A stretch of 64,000 nt of DNA from RPQJ01 sp963754535 (lineage in GTDB: Bacteria; Pseudomonadota; Gammaproteobacteria; Steroidobacterales; Steroidobacteraceae): positions 186,001 to 250,000 of the forward strand of contig CAVWGG010000004.1 in the NCBI GenBank assembly GCA_963754535.1, in the 5' to 3' direction. A program made the position numbers and the translations under genes. Within the stretch, counting starts at the first letter, position 1; each line of letters opens with the position of its first letter. Shown piece by piece: positions 1 to 9,076 of this stretch. The notes beneath the pieces are model-generated. The model was not told the origin of the DNA, made no database searches, and worked only from the letters and a program-made list of their open reading frames with translations.

Positions 1-1144
1 GGCTTGCCGTTGCCCGCGCCGACGATGATGCCGGACAGGATCGGCACCATCGGCAGCACGCAGGGTGTGAAGGCGAGCAGCAGGCCGAAGCCGAAGAACG
101 TCGCCAGCACGGCGAGCAGGTTGCCGTCGCGGATCTTGTCGGCGAGCAGGTCCTGCTCCGAGCGCATGGGCCTCGCCGCGCCCGTCAGGATCCGCGGCTG
201 GCAAGCTGGCCGACGGCCGTCGTCGCTGCAAGCTGCACGACCACGGTCTTCTTGATGGGCGGGTAGCAGAGGCCGGCGTCGGCGCAGCCCTGGTACGTGA
301 TCTCGAGCGGCACTTCGGTCACGCCTGCCGCCGCGACGACCGGCACGTCGGCGATCATCTGGTCGTGGAAGACGACCTGTTCGCCGAAGTACTCGTCGTG
401 TTGCGTCTCGCCGCCGGGGATCGACACGCTGCCGAGCTGCACGTCGGACGCGGTCGTCTTGACCGTGACCTTGTCGCGGTAGAGGTAGTACTCGTCGGCG
501 ATGTCCCAGCGCACGCGCATGCGGTCGCGCGAGGTGCTCTCGGTCGACAAGACGAACGCCTCGTCGGCCAACAGGAAGTCCGCATCGGACTTCGCGCCAC
601 TGCCGAGCAGTGAGCGCAGGTTGAAACCGCCACTCTTCCGGGGGCGGCCGCCGTCGCAGCTGGAGCGGCGGGAGTTCCGGCCACGCCTTTGGGCCACGTC
701 ACGCGCACCGTCCAGGTCTGCGGCGGGTAGCAGAGGCCCGCATCGGCGCAGCCCTGCAGCTTCACCTTGACGTCGAAATCCTGCGGCGCGCCGCTGAAGG
801 TGACCGGTACGCCGACCTTGACGGTGTCCCGGTAGATGACCTGCTTGCCGAAGAATTCGTCTTCGTGGTCGAGCCCGACGGGCAGGCTCGCCGTGCCGAG
901 CGTGATGCCGGGCGTTGCCGACTCGAAGCCGAGCCGATCGCGGTAGAGGTAGTAGCCGGCAGCGATGTCGATGCGGACGACCAGCTCGTCCGGTGCGGCC
1001 GATGTCGCCACCTTGTACGCCGAGCGCGCGGGCAGGAAGTCGTCGTCTGCAGCCAGGGCTGGGACGTGCGGCGGCGAAAAGCGGCAGCAGCAGCGCAAAC
1101 AGACGCAGGCATCGGCGGACCGGCAGGGCGGCGATCAATGGCAT
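1..1144 (-). pseudogene. dsbD: DsbD, 5' part only, with apparent frameshifts
   Basis: DsbD passes electrons from cytoplasmic thioredoxin across the inner membrane to periplasmic thiol proteins. Read on the minus strand, this is the 5' part; the rest lies beyond the window edge. It starts with a signal peptide (ATG at 1142-1144, hydrophobic run LRLFALLLPLF). Two successive DsbD-alpha domains follow, each with the redox motif QGCADAGLCYPP (about 722-757 and 258-294). Positions 1-165 hold the first membrane segment of the beta domain with its FTPCVLPM cysteine. The parts are not in one frame: the signal peptide and second alpha domain share a frame, the first alpha domain is in another, and the membrane part is shifted again after a TGA at 185-187. 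The shift between the alpha domains sits at a run of five G (640-644). Either the gene is decaying or the sequence has indel errors. The family call is firm; the functional state is open. Confidence 0.8.
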
Positions 1145-1400
1145 GAGGTTGTGGGTCCGTCGGGTGGCGTCGGCGCGAACGCGAACGATACATGGACCGG
1201 CTCGCCGGGACGACGTTCACTGTCGCTGCGTGATTCCGCTCAAGAATCAATCGCAATTGTTTACACGGGCGTCGAGCCTCGGCCGCCATTGTAGTCTTCA
1301 AAGTATTAACTAATAAAAACAATTAGTTAGGTCGATTTAAGGGCGAGGCTGCGGGCGACCCCGGCCGGACCTGAACCGTTGCGTCGGACCCCACGTTCCC
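1145..1400. other. Divergent dsbD/groES intergenic region
   Basis: No gene is visible. The stretch separates the divergent dsbD and groES genes and becomes AT-rich at about 1300-1340, which stands out in this GC-rich sequence. It contains the inverted repeat at 1307-1329; the groES promoter and CIRCE element follow at 1401-1455. It probably also holds the dsbD promoter, but no convincing -35/-10 pair was found for it. Confidence 0.5.
1307..1329. promoter_or_regulatory. AT-rich inverted repeat, candidate operator
   Basis: TAACTAAT and its exact reverse complement ATTAGTTA are separated by 7 bases of A and C. The perfect 8-bp arms, the AT-rich composition and the position between two divergent genes are what a dimeric regulator site would look like. 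No matching regulator is known from the sequence, so the function is inferred. A small hairpin in RNA is the alternative. Confidence 0.4.
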
Positions 1401-1429
1401 CTTGAAAAGCGGCTCGTCACGCCTATCAT
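1401..1429 (+). promoter_or_regulatory. groESL promoter (sigma-70 with sigma-32-like -35)
   Basis: TTGAAA (1402-1407) and TATCAT (1424-1429) are 16 bases apart, each one mismatch from the sigma-70 consensus. The -35 box lies within CTTGAAA (1401-1407), which is also the heat-shock sigma-32 -35 consensus; the -10 side CCTATCAT matches sigma-32 only partly. The CIRCE element starts at the last bases of the -10 box, so repressor binding would block the polymerase. Confidence 0.65.
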
Positions 1430-1455
1430 TAGCAGCCGCAACGGGAGAGTGCTAA
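1429..1455 (+). promoter_or_regulatory. CIRCE element (HrcA operator)
   Basis: The left arm TTAGCAGCC matches 7 of 9 bases of TTAGCACTC, and the right arm GAGTGCTAA is perfect. The spacer is exactly 9 bases (1438-1446), the canonical CIRCE geometry. It lies about 60 bases upstream of the groES start. From known biology, HrcA binds this element and represses groESL until heat shock titrates GroEL. hrcA itself is not in the window. Confidence 0.85.
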
Positions 1456-1517
1456 CAAAAGCACGACCCCGAATTCCCCCCAAAACGGCTGAACAAAGCA
1501 GCACGGAGTTTGCAGCA

Positions 1518-1820
1518 ATGGCAGACAAGTTGAAGATTCGCCCGCTCCACGATCGCGTGATCATCCAGCGGCTCGACGCCGAGACCCGCTCGCCGGGCGG
1601 CATCGTCATTCCCGACAGCGCCGCCGAGAAGCCGATCCGCGGCAAGGTCGTCGCCGTGGGCAAGGGCAAGATCCTCGAGAACGGCAACGTTCGCGCGCTC
1701 GACATCAAGGTCGGTGACCACATCATTTTCGGCAAGTACAGCGGTACCGAAGTGAAGGTCGATGGCGAGGAATACCTCGTCATGCGTGAAGAAGACGTGA
1801 TCGCCGTCGTCGAGAAGTAA
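1518..1820 (+). CDS. groES: Co-chaperonin GroES (Hsp10)
   Basis: GroES is the heptameric lid of the GroEL chamber and works in ATP-driven protein folding in the cytoplasm. The 100-residue product begins MADKLKIRPLHDRVIIQRL and contains the family signature around RSPGGIVIPDSA, the mobile-loop region. It ends in EYLVMREEDVIAVVEK. An upstream in-frame ATG at 1449 falls inside the CIRCE element, so the start at 1518 is preferred; GGAG lies about 10 bases before it. groEL follows after 15 bases, forming the usual bicistronic operon. Confidence 0.97.
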   Translation: MADKLKIRPLHDRVIIQRLDAETRSPGGIVIPDSAAEKPIRGKVVAVGKGKILENGNVRALDIKVGDHIIFGKYSGTEVKVDGEEYLVMREEDVIAVVEK

Positions 1821-1835
1821 TCGGAGAACACAGAC

Positions 1836-3476
<1,641 letters not shown>

Positions 3477-3486
3477 TCACGCCTCC

Positions 3487-3510
3487 CCTCTCCCGCCTGG
3501 GCGGGAGAGG
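3487..3510. repeat. REP-like palindrome CTCTCCCGCC/GGCGGGAGAG
   Basis: A perfect GC-rich stem (CCTCTCCCGCC with GGCGGGAGAGG) lies just after groEL. Its arms resemble the palindrome at 13442-13463 (CTCCCGC..GCGGGAG), so the two may be copies of one extragenic palindromic family. It may also assist termination or protect the groEL mRNA 3' end. Confidence 0.5.
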
Positions 3511-3524
3511 GCGTGTGATACGAG

Positions 3525-3553
3525 AAGGCCCCGACTGCGGGGCCTTCTTTTTT
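3525..3553 (+). terminator. Rho-independent terminator of groESL
   Basis: AAGGCCCCG and CGGGGCCTT form a 9-bp stem with an ACTG loop, followed at once by a run of seven or more T. This is a canonical intrinsic terminator. It lies about 50 bases after the groEL stop. Confidence 0.92.
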
Positions 3554-3585
3554 GCATCAGCCGCGAGCGGCGGCTGGGCGCAGAC

Positions 3586-4212
3586 TCAGGGCGTGCACGG
3601 CGGGGCGTTCAGGGCGGCCCCCTGGCAGAACGGCTCCGCGTGCGGGATCGCCTGCAGGTACTCGAAGATTGCGCGCAGGTCACGGTCCGTCATGTCCTGG
3701 TACACCGACCACGGCATCACCTGCAGCCAGGGGCCGAACGCAGGGTGTGCATTGTCCGGGTCGATGCCCGTGCGCATCAGCGAAACGAATTCCTGGTAGC
3801 GTTCTTCCCTCGTCATCGTGCTCGCCGGATCGGGCGTGATGTTGCGCGAGCGGAAGGGGCCGAACGGTCGTCCGCCGGCCATGTAGTGCGCGGTATTCAC
3901 CATCTTGGGCTGGCCTCGGTACGGGTCGCCACCGTCTGCGTAGTTGGGCCACGTGTGGCAGTCGTTGCACCCGGCCTGCGCGTTGACGATGTAGCTGCCG
4001 AGACCGACCAGCGCACGGTTCTTGCCGTCGAGGTTCAGCGGAACGGGTGCGATCTCGAAGCCGCGCTTCACCTTCGACTCATCGGATGGATCCATCGCGG
4101 CTGGCGCTGCAGCCATGGGCTTGATCTTCGGTTTGGAGCCGGCCATGGCGGCAACGGGCAAGGTGAGCGAGGCGGCTAACAAGACAGCCGCGACGGCAGG
4201 TCTACTGTTCAT
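3586..4212 (-). CDS. Periplasmic monohaem cytochrome c family protein
   Basis: A 208-residue exported c-type cytochrome. The start at 4212 has a strong GGAGGA site upstream and is followed by a signal peptide (AVAAVLLAASLTLPVAAMA). One haem-binding motif, CNDCH, lies at residues 82-86 (Cys82, Cys85, His86). LQVMPW further on could supply the axial methionine. The GSYIVNAQAGCNDCHTWP context resembles cytochromes that accept electrons from dehydrogenases, but the partner is unknown. It is convergent with groEL and has no obvious operon partner. Confidence 0.85.
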   Translation of the reverse strand: MNSRPAVAAVLLAASLTLPVAAMAGSKPKIKPMAAAPAAMDPSDESKVKRGFEIAPVPLNLDGKNRALVGLGSYIVNAQAGCNDCHTWPNYADGGDPYRGQPKMVNTAHYMAGGRPFGPFRSRNITPDPASTMTREERYQEFVSLMRTGIDPDNAHPAFGPWLQVMPWSVYQDMTDRDLRAIFEYLQAIPHAEPFCQGAALNAPPCTP

Positions 4213-4532
4213 CGGAGTCCTCCTGGACGATTCTCTTGGCGATACGCTGCAGATCGCCTCCGTGAAGTGCGCCATGCGCGCTGGTGTGGTCGTCTTGCGG
4301 GACGGAGGCCTGGCCGCGGCACGAAGATACGCCCGCGCGTTCTGCAACAATGTCCTGAACGCCGGAACCCGTACGTAGGACAGGCCCTACTCAGGCCGGC
4401 CGCGGGCCCGCAGGGTGATTGCACGCGACTTTGCGCCTCGATGAACGGGAAAACGTCCGCGTCGATAGCGGTGGCAGCGCCGTCATGGTACGAAAGCGGC
4501 TGTCAATTTCGCTCCGGACCCGGGCCTCTCAC
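4213..4532. other. Intergenic stretch without recognised gene
   Basis: No reading frame with protein-like content and no clear RNA gene is seen. The stretch must hold the promoters of the divergent cytochrome c and EamA-like genes. A GC-rich dyad (GGCCGGCCGCGGGCCCGC, about 4395-4412) is present without a T run. Confidence 0.4.
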
Positions 4533-4955
4533 ATGCAGCTGATCTGGCTCTCGCTCGCCATCGCGTCCACGGTCGCTTACCACGTCATCCTCAAGATGAC
4601 GCCGGCGGGAGCCAACCCGTTGCTGTCGCTGATGGCGACGTACGGCTCCGTCGCACTGCTGTTTGCCGCCGTGCTCGTGCTCGCCCCTGGGGATTTCGCG
4701 TGGCGGGAAGAGGTGCGCCAGCTCAACTGGACCGCCATCGCCCTCGCGTTCGCGATCATCGGGCTGGACCTGGGGTTCATCCTGCTCTATCGCAGCGGAT
4801 TCGAGGTGAGCCTGGGCGCGCTGGTCACGCAGACCGCGGCCGCGATGCTGCTGGTCGGCATCGGATTGCTGGTGTTCCGTGAACAGCTGAGCCTCGCGAA
4901 CGGGCTTGGTATTGCGCTTTGCCTCGCAGGGCTCTGGCTGGTCAATCGCCGCTGA
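4533..4955 (+). CDS. Small EamA/DMT-type membrane transporter
   Basis: A 140-residue protein with four predicted membrane helices (for example MQLIWLSLAIASTVAYHVIL, YGSVALLFAAVLVLA, AIALAFAIIGLDLGFILLY and a C-terminal helix). This is half the size of the usual ten-helix EamA protein and similar to small multidrug resistance or four-helix DMT members, which work as dimers. The region LGALVTQTAAAMLLVGIGLLVFREQLS is typical of the EamA repeat. The start at 4533 puts the first helix at the N-terminus. Substrate unknown. Its last codons overlap the end of the minus-strand gene at 4942. Confidence 0.75.
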   Translation: MQLIWLSLAIASTVAYHVILKMTPAGANPLLSLMATYGSVALLFAAVLVLAPGDFAWREEVRQLNWTAIALAFAIIGLDLGFILLYRSGFEVSLGALVTQTAAAMLLVGIGLLVFREQLSLANGLGIALCLAGLWLVNRR

Positions 4956-5160
4956 GACGGCGGCCATTGTCCGCTGCGCGTTCGGTGGCGTGCTCGGCGC
5001 GAATGCGTTGCACCGTCCACCAGACGAGCGTGCCGACGACGGCGAGCATCAGGGCCATCAGCACGGCCATCTTCGGGCCCGCGAGACGCCAGGCCTCGCG
5101 CAGGCCGAAGATCACACCGATCGGCGTGCTGATGAGCAGGATGGGTCGGGCGATGCGCAC
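4942..5160 (-). CDS. Small hypothetical membrane protein
   Basis: A 72-residue product starting at a GTG. It has a short hydrophobic N-terminus (RPILLISTPIGVIFGL) and a clear membrane helix (MAVLMALMLAVVGTLVWWTV), followed by a charged tail. No family is recognised. It begins 9 bases after the stop of the gene at 5170, so the two are probably co-transcribed. Its 3' end overlaps the convergent EamA-like gene by 14 bases. Confidence 0.55.
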   Translation of the reverse strand: MRIARPILLISTPIGVIFGLREAWRLAGPKMAVLMALMLAVVGTLVWWTVQRIRAEHATERAADNGRRLSGD

Positions 5161-5169
5161 GCTGGCCGC

Positions 5170-5496
5170 CTAACGCCGCTTCTTGTCGTGTTCTTCCCAG
5201 CCCGACGACGGCATCGCATCGAAGAACATCTGGACCCGGTGCAGCAACTGGTTGTGGTCCGCCCACGCAACCTGCTGATCGAGCCGTTCCATGCGACCTT
5301 CTTCAGTGGGTTCGGCCTCGAGGTCACCGTGGACGAGGGGAGCTGGCGGCGGTGTCTTGCCCCGTTTCTCGGCCTCCTCGACCAGCATCTGGTGCAGGCG
5401 CTCCCAGTAACGCAGTGTTGGATAGGTGCGGCCGCGCAGCCGGTGGTGGTCCAGCAGGCGTCGCGCCTGGCTCGTCGGTTTGCGGATGGTGGCCAT
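5170..5496 (-). CDS. Conserved hypothetical protein
   Basis: A 108-residue soluble, charged protein (MATIRKPTSQARRLLDHHRL at the N-terminus, EEHDKKRR at the C-terminus). No membrane helix, signal peptide or known motif was found. Its codon usage fits a real gene, and it is the first gene of a likely two-gene unit with the small membrane protein at 4942. Function unknown. Confidence 0.55.
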   Translation of the reverse strand: MATIRKPTSQARRLLDHHRLRGRTYPTLRYWERLHQMLVEEAEKRGKTPPPAPLVHGDLEAEPTEEGRMERLDQQVAWADHNQLLHRVQMFFDAMPSSGWEEHDKKRR

Positions 5497-5611
5497 CGGT
5501 CGACTCCTTGCAGGCTAGCCTAGCTCTTTCGGCGCAGGCTTCAATCCGTATCCGTTCACTCCTGGCCCATCCGGTATGCTCGCCCCGCAAATGCCAACGG
5601 GGGAGGCGAAC

Positions 5612-5986
5612 ATGACGGTAGCGTTCTGGTGCGTGCTCGTGGCGGGCCTGTTGCCTTATGCCGCAACGCTGACGGCAAAGATCGGCGCCGGGGGATTCGA
5701 CAACCGCAATCCACGGGACTGGCTGAGCCAGCAGGACGGCTTCCGCCGCCGTGCCAATGCTGCGCAGCACAACGGCTTTGAGGCGTTTCCGCTGTTCGCT
5801 GCAGCCGTCATCGTCGCGCATCTTGCCGGCGCGCCGCAGCCGCGTGTGGACCTGCTCGCCGTGATCTTCGTCCTGGCGCGCTTCTTCTACACGGCGTTCT
5901 ACGTTGCCGACCTCTCGACGCTGCGTTCGCTGGCATGGTTTGCCGGTATCGGCAGCGCGGTCGCTATCTTCCTGGCCGCGGCGTAA
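5612..5986 (+). CDS. MAPEG family membrane protein
   Basis: A 124-residue, four-helix membrane protein of the MAPEG superfamily (membrane-associated proteins in eicosanoid and glutathione metabolism). The recognisable core is RRRANAAQHNGFEAFPLFAAAV, where the N-x-x-E-x-x-x-F pattern is the family hallmark, followed by LARFFYTAFYVADLSTLRS. The ATG at 5612 is chosen over the upstream in-frame codon because GGGGGAGG lies just before it. The bacterial function is not established; glutathione-transferase-like activity is possible. Confidence 0.85.
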   Translation: MTVAFWCVLVAGLLPYAATLTAKIGAGGFDNRNPRDWLSQQDGFRRRANAAQHNGFEAFPLFAAAVIVAHLAGAPQPRVDLLAVIFVLARFFYTAFYVADLSTLRSLAWFAGIGSAVAIFLAAA

Positions 5987-5990
5987 TCCG

Positions 5991-6923
5991 TCAGCGTCCC
6001 CAATAGGGCATCTGTTTGCGGTTGCGCCAGAGGCCGTCGGCCGCGTAGACGGCGAGCGCCGTCCAGATGAACGCGAACCCGATGCCGCGTTCGACGGTGA
6101 AAGCCTCCTTGAAGACCAGCACACCGGTCAGGAACTGCAGCGTGGGGCCGATGTACTGCACGAGCCCCACCGTTGACAGCGGAATCCGGCGCGCACCGTA
6201 GGCGAAAAGCGCGAGCGGCAGCGCCGTCACGAGGCCGCTTCCGAGCAGCAGCGCGTTTATGTGTGGTGCGGCGTGGCCGAATGCGGCCGTGCCCTGCAAC
6301 TCCAGCCAGGCGAGGAAGCCGACGGCGAACGGCGCGAGCAGCAGCGTCTCCGTCGCCAGTCCGGGCACGGCTTCGACCTTGACCACTTTGCGGATCAACC
6401 CGTAGCCGCCGAAGCTCGCGGCCAGCACCAGTGCGATCCACGGCGGCCGGCCCGCGACGACGGCGAGATACAGCACGCCGAGCGCTGCCAGGCCAACGGC
6501 CGCTTTCTGCGCCGCGTTGAGCCGCTCGCCGAGCAGGAGCACGCCCAGCACCACGTTCAGCAGCGGGTTGATGAAGTAGCCGAGGCTCGCGTCGATCACG
6601 TGGCCGTTGGCGATCGACCAGACGTAGATCAGCCAGTTGATGCTGATCAGCACGGCGGTGATCATCAGCCGGTACCGCGTGCCGGGATTCGCGAGCGCGG
6701 TGCGCACCGCGCCCAGCTCACTCCGCCACGCCAGCCAGGCGAAGACGAGCAGGCAACTCCAGACGATCCGGTGCGCCATGATCTCGAGCGCTGACAGCTC
6801 GTGCAGCGGCTTCATGTACAGCGGCAGGAAACCCCAGATCGTGAATGCGCCGATCGCGGCCGCCAGTCCACCGCTTTCGCGCGCTGTAGCCGTGGTTCCG
6901 GGCGCTGGGTTCGGGCTGCTCAT
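5991..6923 (-). CDS. rarD: RarD, EamA-family permease
   Basis: A 310-residue inner-membrane protein with about ten helices in two EamA repeats. The N-terminal repeat contains the typical RarD stretch FTIWGFLPLYMKPL followed by EIMAHRIVWS, and the middle has SINWLIYVWSIANGHVIDAS with LGYFINPLLNVVLG, both diagnostic. Its substrate is unproven; the family is historically called chloramphenicol-sensitive protein. It is convergent with the MAPEG gene, the two stops lying only 4 bases apart. Confidence 0.95.
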   Translation of the reverse strand: MSSPNPAPGTTATARESGGLAAAIGAFTIWGFLPLYMKPLHELSALEIMAHRIVWSCLLVFAWLAWRSELGAVRTALANPGTRYRLMITAVLISINWLIYVWSIANGHVIDASLGYFINPLLNVVLGVLLLGERLNAAQKAAVGLAALGVLYLAVVAGRPPWIALVLAASFGGYGLIRKVVKVEAVPGLATETLLLAPFAVGFLAWLELQGTAAFGHAAPHINALLLGSGLVTALPLALFAYGARRIPLSTVGLVQYIGPTLQFLTGVLVFKEAFTVERGIGFAFIWTALAVYAADGLWRNRKQMPYWGR

Positions 6924-7009
6924 GGGGCGCGCATTGTTGCACGCTGGCCGGCGCCGGCTCGTGGAAAATCCGGAGCGCGGGGCCGGTGCGGTCAGGTCAA
7001 GCTCGCGCC

Positions 7010-7399
7010 ATGGACTCTCGTCTCGACACCGGCCGCCTGCGGCGCGAATGGCGCACGATGCAGGTCATGGTGGGAATACATTGCCGCGGGCATGGCCATT
7101 CCTGTTCGCCGGGCCAGGACCTGTGTGCCGACTGTGCCGGGTTTCTCGACTACGCCGAGCGCCGGCTGGAGAAGTGCCCCTACGGCCCGGCCAAGCCCAC
7201 GTGCGCCAAGTGCCCGATCCATTGCTACAAGCCACAGCCACGGGAGTTTGCGCGAGAGGTCATGCGCTATGCGGGGCCGCGCATGCTGCTGCGCCATCCG
7301 TGGCTCAGCCTGACCCACTTTGCCGACAAGGCTCGCCGGGTCGAACACCCGATGACCGCACGTCGCAGCCGGCGTGACGAGGGTAAGTCGGAGCGTTAG
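7010..7399 (+). CDS. Nitrous oxide-stimulated promoter family protein
   Basis: A 129-residue cysteine-rich protein. The core CPYGPAKPTCAKCPIHCYKP followed by REVMRYAGPRMLLRHPWL is the signature of the PF11756 family, which was named after a promoter observation and has no known biochemical role. Eight or more cysteines, mostly in pairs (HSCS, CADC, CAKC, HCYKP), suggest metal or Fe-S binding. The ATG at 7010 is preferred; an in-frame ATG at 6986 would add eight residues. The C-terminal tail is basic. Confidence 0.8.
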   Translation: MDSRLDTGRLRREWRTMQVMVGIHCRGHGHSCSPGQDLCADCAGFLDYAERRLEKCPYGPAKPTCAKCPIHCYKPQPREFAREVMRYAGPRMLLRHPWLSLTHFADKARRVEHPMTARRSRRDEGKSER

Positions 7400-7587
7400 G
7401 CCGCGCGGCAGGCCTGTTCGTCGAGCAGCAGGCGTCCGTCCTGCTCGTCCTTCAGGAACCCGTTCTGCGGACGCCACGCGAGCGCCTCGCGCTTGCGCTC
7501 GAGCACCTTCGCGTCGACGTCGTCGACGAGTCGTACGCGCGGCGACAGTTCCAGGCTGCGTTTGCGGTTGATCCAGCTCAAGTTCAT
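7396..7587 (-). CDS. Small conserved hypothetical protein
   Basis: A 63-residue product starting MNLSWINRKRSLELSPRV and rich in charged residues. The ATG at 7587 has GGAGAG about 7 bases upstream; an in-frame ATG at 7602 would add five residues with a weaker site. No motif is recognised. Its 3' end overlaps the convergent gene at 7010-7399 by four bases. Confidence 0.5.
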   Translation of the reverse strand: MNLSWINRKRSLELSPRVRLVDDVDAKVLERKREALAWRPQNGFLKDEQDGRLLLDEQACRAA

Positions 7588-7749
7588 TTCGATGCTCTCC
7601 ATGGCGCGCGCCCTACGGCTTGCCTGTATATGTGCATGGCCCGTGCCAAGCGCTGTGGCACTCGCTTTCGCGAGGCACGGCGCGGATTGCGACATAACGG
7701 GAGCGGGCCGCTTGCTTGTGGTGTCAGGTTCCCCGACAGCGGCGGACGC

Positions 7750-8433
7750 CTACGGAGCGTCGAACCCTTTCATTCTGACAAATTCTTCGATCGTCGCGCG
7801 CTCGGTACGCAGCGTGTTGATGGCTTGCGACGTATCCGCGTAGCCGAGCGCCATGCCGGAAAACAGCATGAGGTTCGCAGGTACTTCGAGGCGCTTCTGT
7901 ACGGTAACCGACACAAGCGACCAGATCTCCTGCGCGCACGTGTGCAGGCCGTGCTCGCGCGCGAGCAGCATAACCGTCTGCATGTACATGCCGACGTCCG
8001 ACCACTGCGGCGCACCGAGGCTGCGGTCGAGGTAGAAAAAGAGGCCGACGGGCGCGCCGAAGAAATCGTAGTTGCGCGCGAGCTGCAGCAGTCGCGCGAG
8101 CTTGTCCTCGCGTGGTATGCCGAGAGTCGCGTACAGGTCTTCACCGGCCTTGAAGCGGCGCGTGCGGTAGGGCTCGCCCAGGCCGGGCGGGTAGATGTCG
8201 TATTCCTGCGTGCCGTCACCGCGCGGATTCGCCATGACTTGCGCGCGCACCGCCGACTTCAGTTCCGCGAGCGGTTCGCCCGTGAGCGCGTACACCCACC
8301 ACGGCTGCAGGTTGCCGCCGGAAGGCGTGCGCCGGGCGGCGTCCAGGATCGCGCGCACCGTGTCCCCGGGGACCGGCGTGTCGAGAAACGCGCGGCAGCT
8401 CATGCGGCTCGCAACGGCTTCGCTCACGTTCAT
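7750..8433 (-). CDS. Nitroreductase family protein
   Basis: A 227-residue FMN- and NAD(P)H-dependent oxidoreductase. The N-terminal SRMSCRAFLDTPV supplies the flavin-phosphate-binding S-R-R/C-x-F pattern. RRTPSGGNLQPWWVYAL (about residues 34-50) is the canonical nitroreductase motif, and SDVGMYMQTVMLLAREHGLHTC is the dimer and flavin-contacting helix. C-terminal GYADTSQAINTLRTER also fits. The physiological substrate is unknown. It is divergent from apt, with about 110 bases between the starts. Confidence 0.9.
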   Translation of the reverse strand: MNVSEAVASRMSCRAFLDTPVPGDTVRAILDAARRTPSGGNLQPWWVYALTGEPLAELKSAVRAQVMANPRGDGTQEYDIYPPGLGEPYRTRRFKAGEDLYATLGIPREDKLARLLQLARNYDFFGAPVGLFFYLDRSLGAPQWSDVGMYMQTVMLLAREHGLHTCAQEIWSLVSVTVQKRLEVPANLMLFSGMALGYADTSQAINTLRTERATIEEFVRMKGFDAP

Positions 8434-8546
8434 TGGCGTACCTCCTGCCGGCGGGCGATTCTGCCAGAAGCCGGACGCTGCGGTTTGACCGTGTCGCGGC
8501 AGCGGCCGTTTTTCGCTACGCTGCGCGCGCGTTGACCGAGGTGCGC

Positions 8547-9053
8547 ATGCAGGATCTGAAGCAGTTCGTCATCGATATTCCCGACTTCCCGCAGCCGGGC
8601 ATCCTGTTCCGTGACATCAGCCCGCTGCTGCGCCGGCATTTCGGGGCCACGATCGAAGCGGTCGCGAGCCTCTTTACCGAGCGGGAGTGGGACACCATCG
8701 ATGCCGTCGCGGGCATCGAGTCGCGCGGCTTCATCCTTGCAGCGGCCCTGGCCGAGCGTCGCGGCAAGGGCTTCGTGCCCATCCGCAAGAAGGGCAAGCT
8801 GCCGCCTCCCGTCGTCGACATCGCCTACGACCTCGAATACGGCACGGGCGTGCTCGAGATGCAGGCCGGGCAGGGCCGGTTGCTGCTCATCGACGACGTG
8901 CTCGCGACCGGCGGCACGCTCACGGCGTCCGCGGCGCTCAGTCGCCAGGCAGGGTACGTCGTGCAGGGCGTCGGCGTGCTGATCGACATCGGCATCGCGC
9001 CCGGCTTCCGTTGCGAGGACCACGTGCCCCGCATCGTCCTCCAGTACGGTTGA
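8547..9053 (+). CDS. apt: Adenine phosphoribosyltransferase
   Basis: Converts adenine and PRPP to AMP in purine salvage. The 168-residue product starts MQDLKQFVIDIPDFPQPGIL, typical of Apt. GIESRGFILAAALA and the PRPP-binding motif LLLIDDVLATGGTL (about residues 112-125) are intact. The ATG at 8547 follows GAGG. glnE begins about 20 bases downstream, so the two may be transcribed together. Confidence 0.95.
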   Translation: MQDLKQFVIDIPDFPQPGILFRDISPLLRRHFGATIEAVASLFTEREWDTIDAVAGIESRGFILAAALAERRGKGFVPIRKKGKLPPPVVDIAYDLEYGTGVLEMQAGQGRLLLIDDVLATGGTLTASAALSRQAGYVVQGVGVLIDIGIAPGFRCEDHVPRIVLQYG

Positions 9054-9076
9054 AGCCGCCGCATGAGCGAGCCCGC

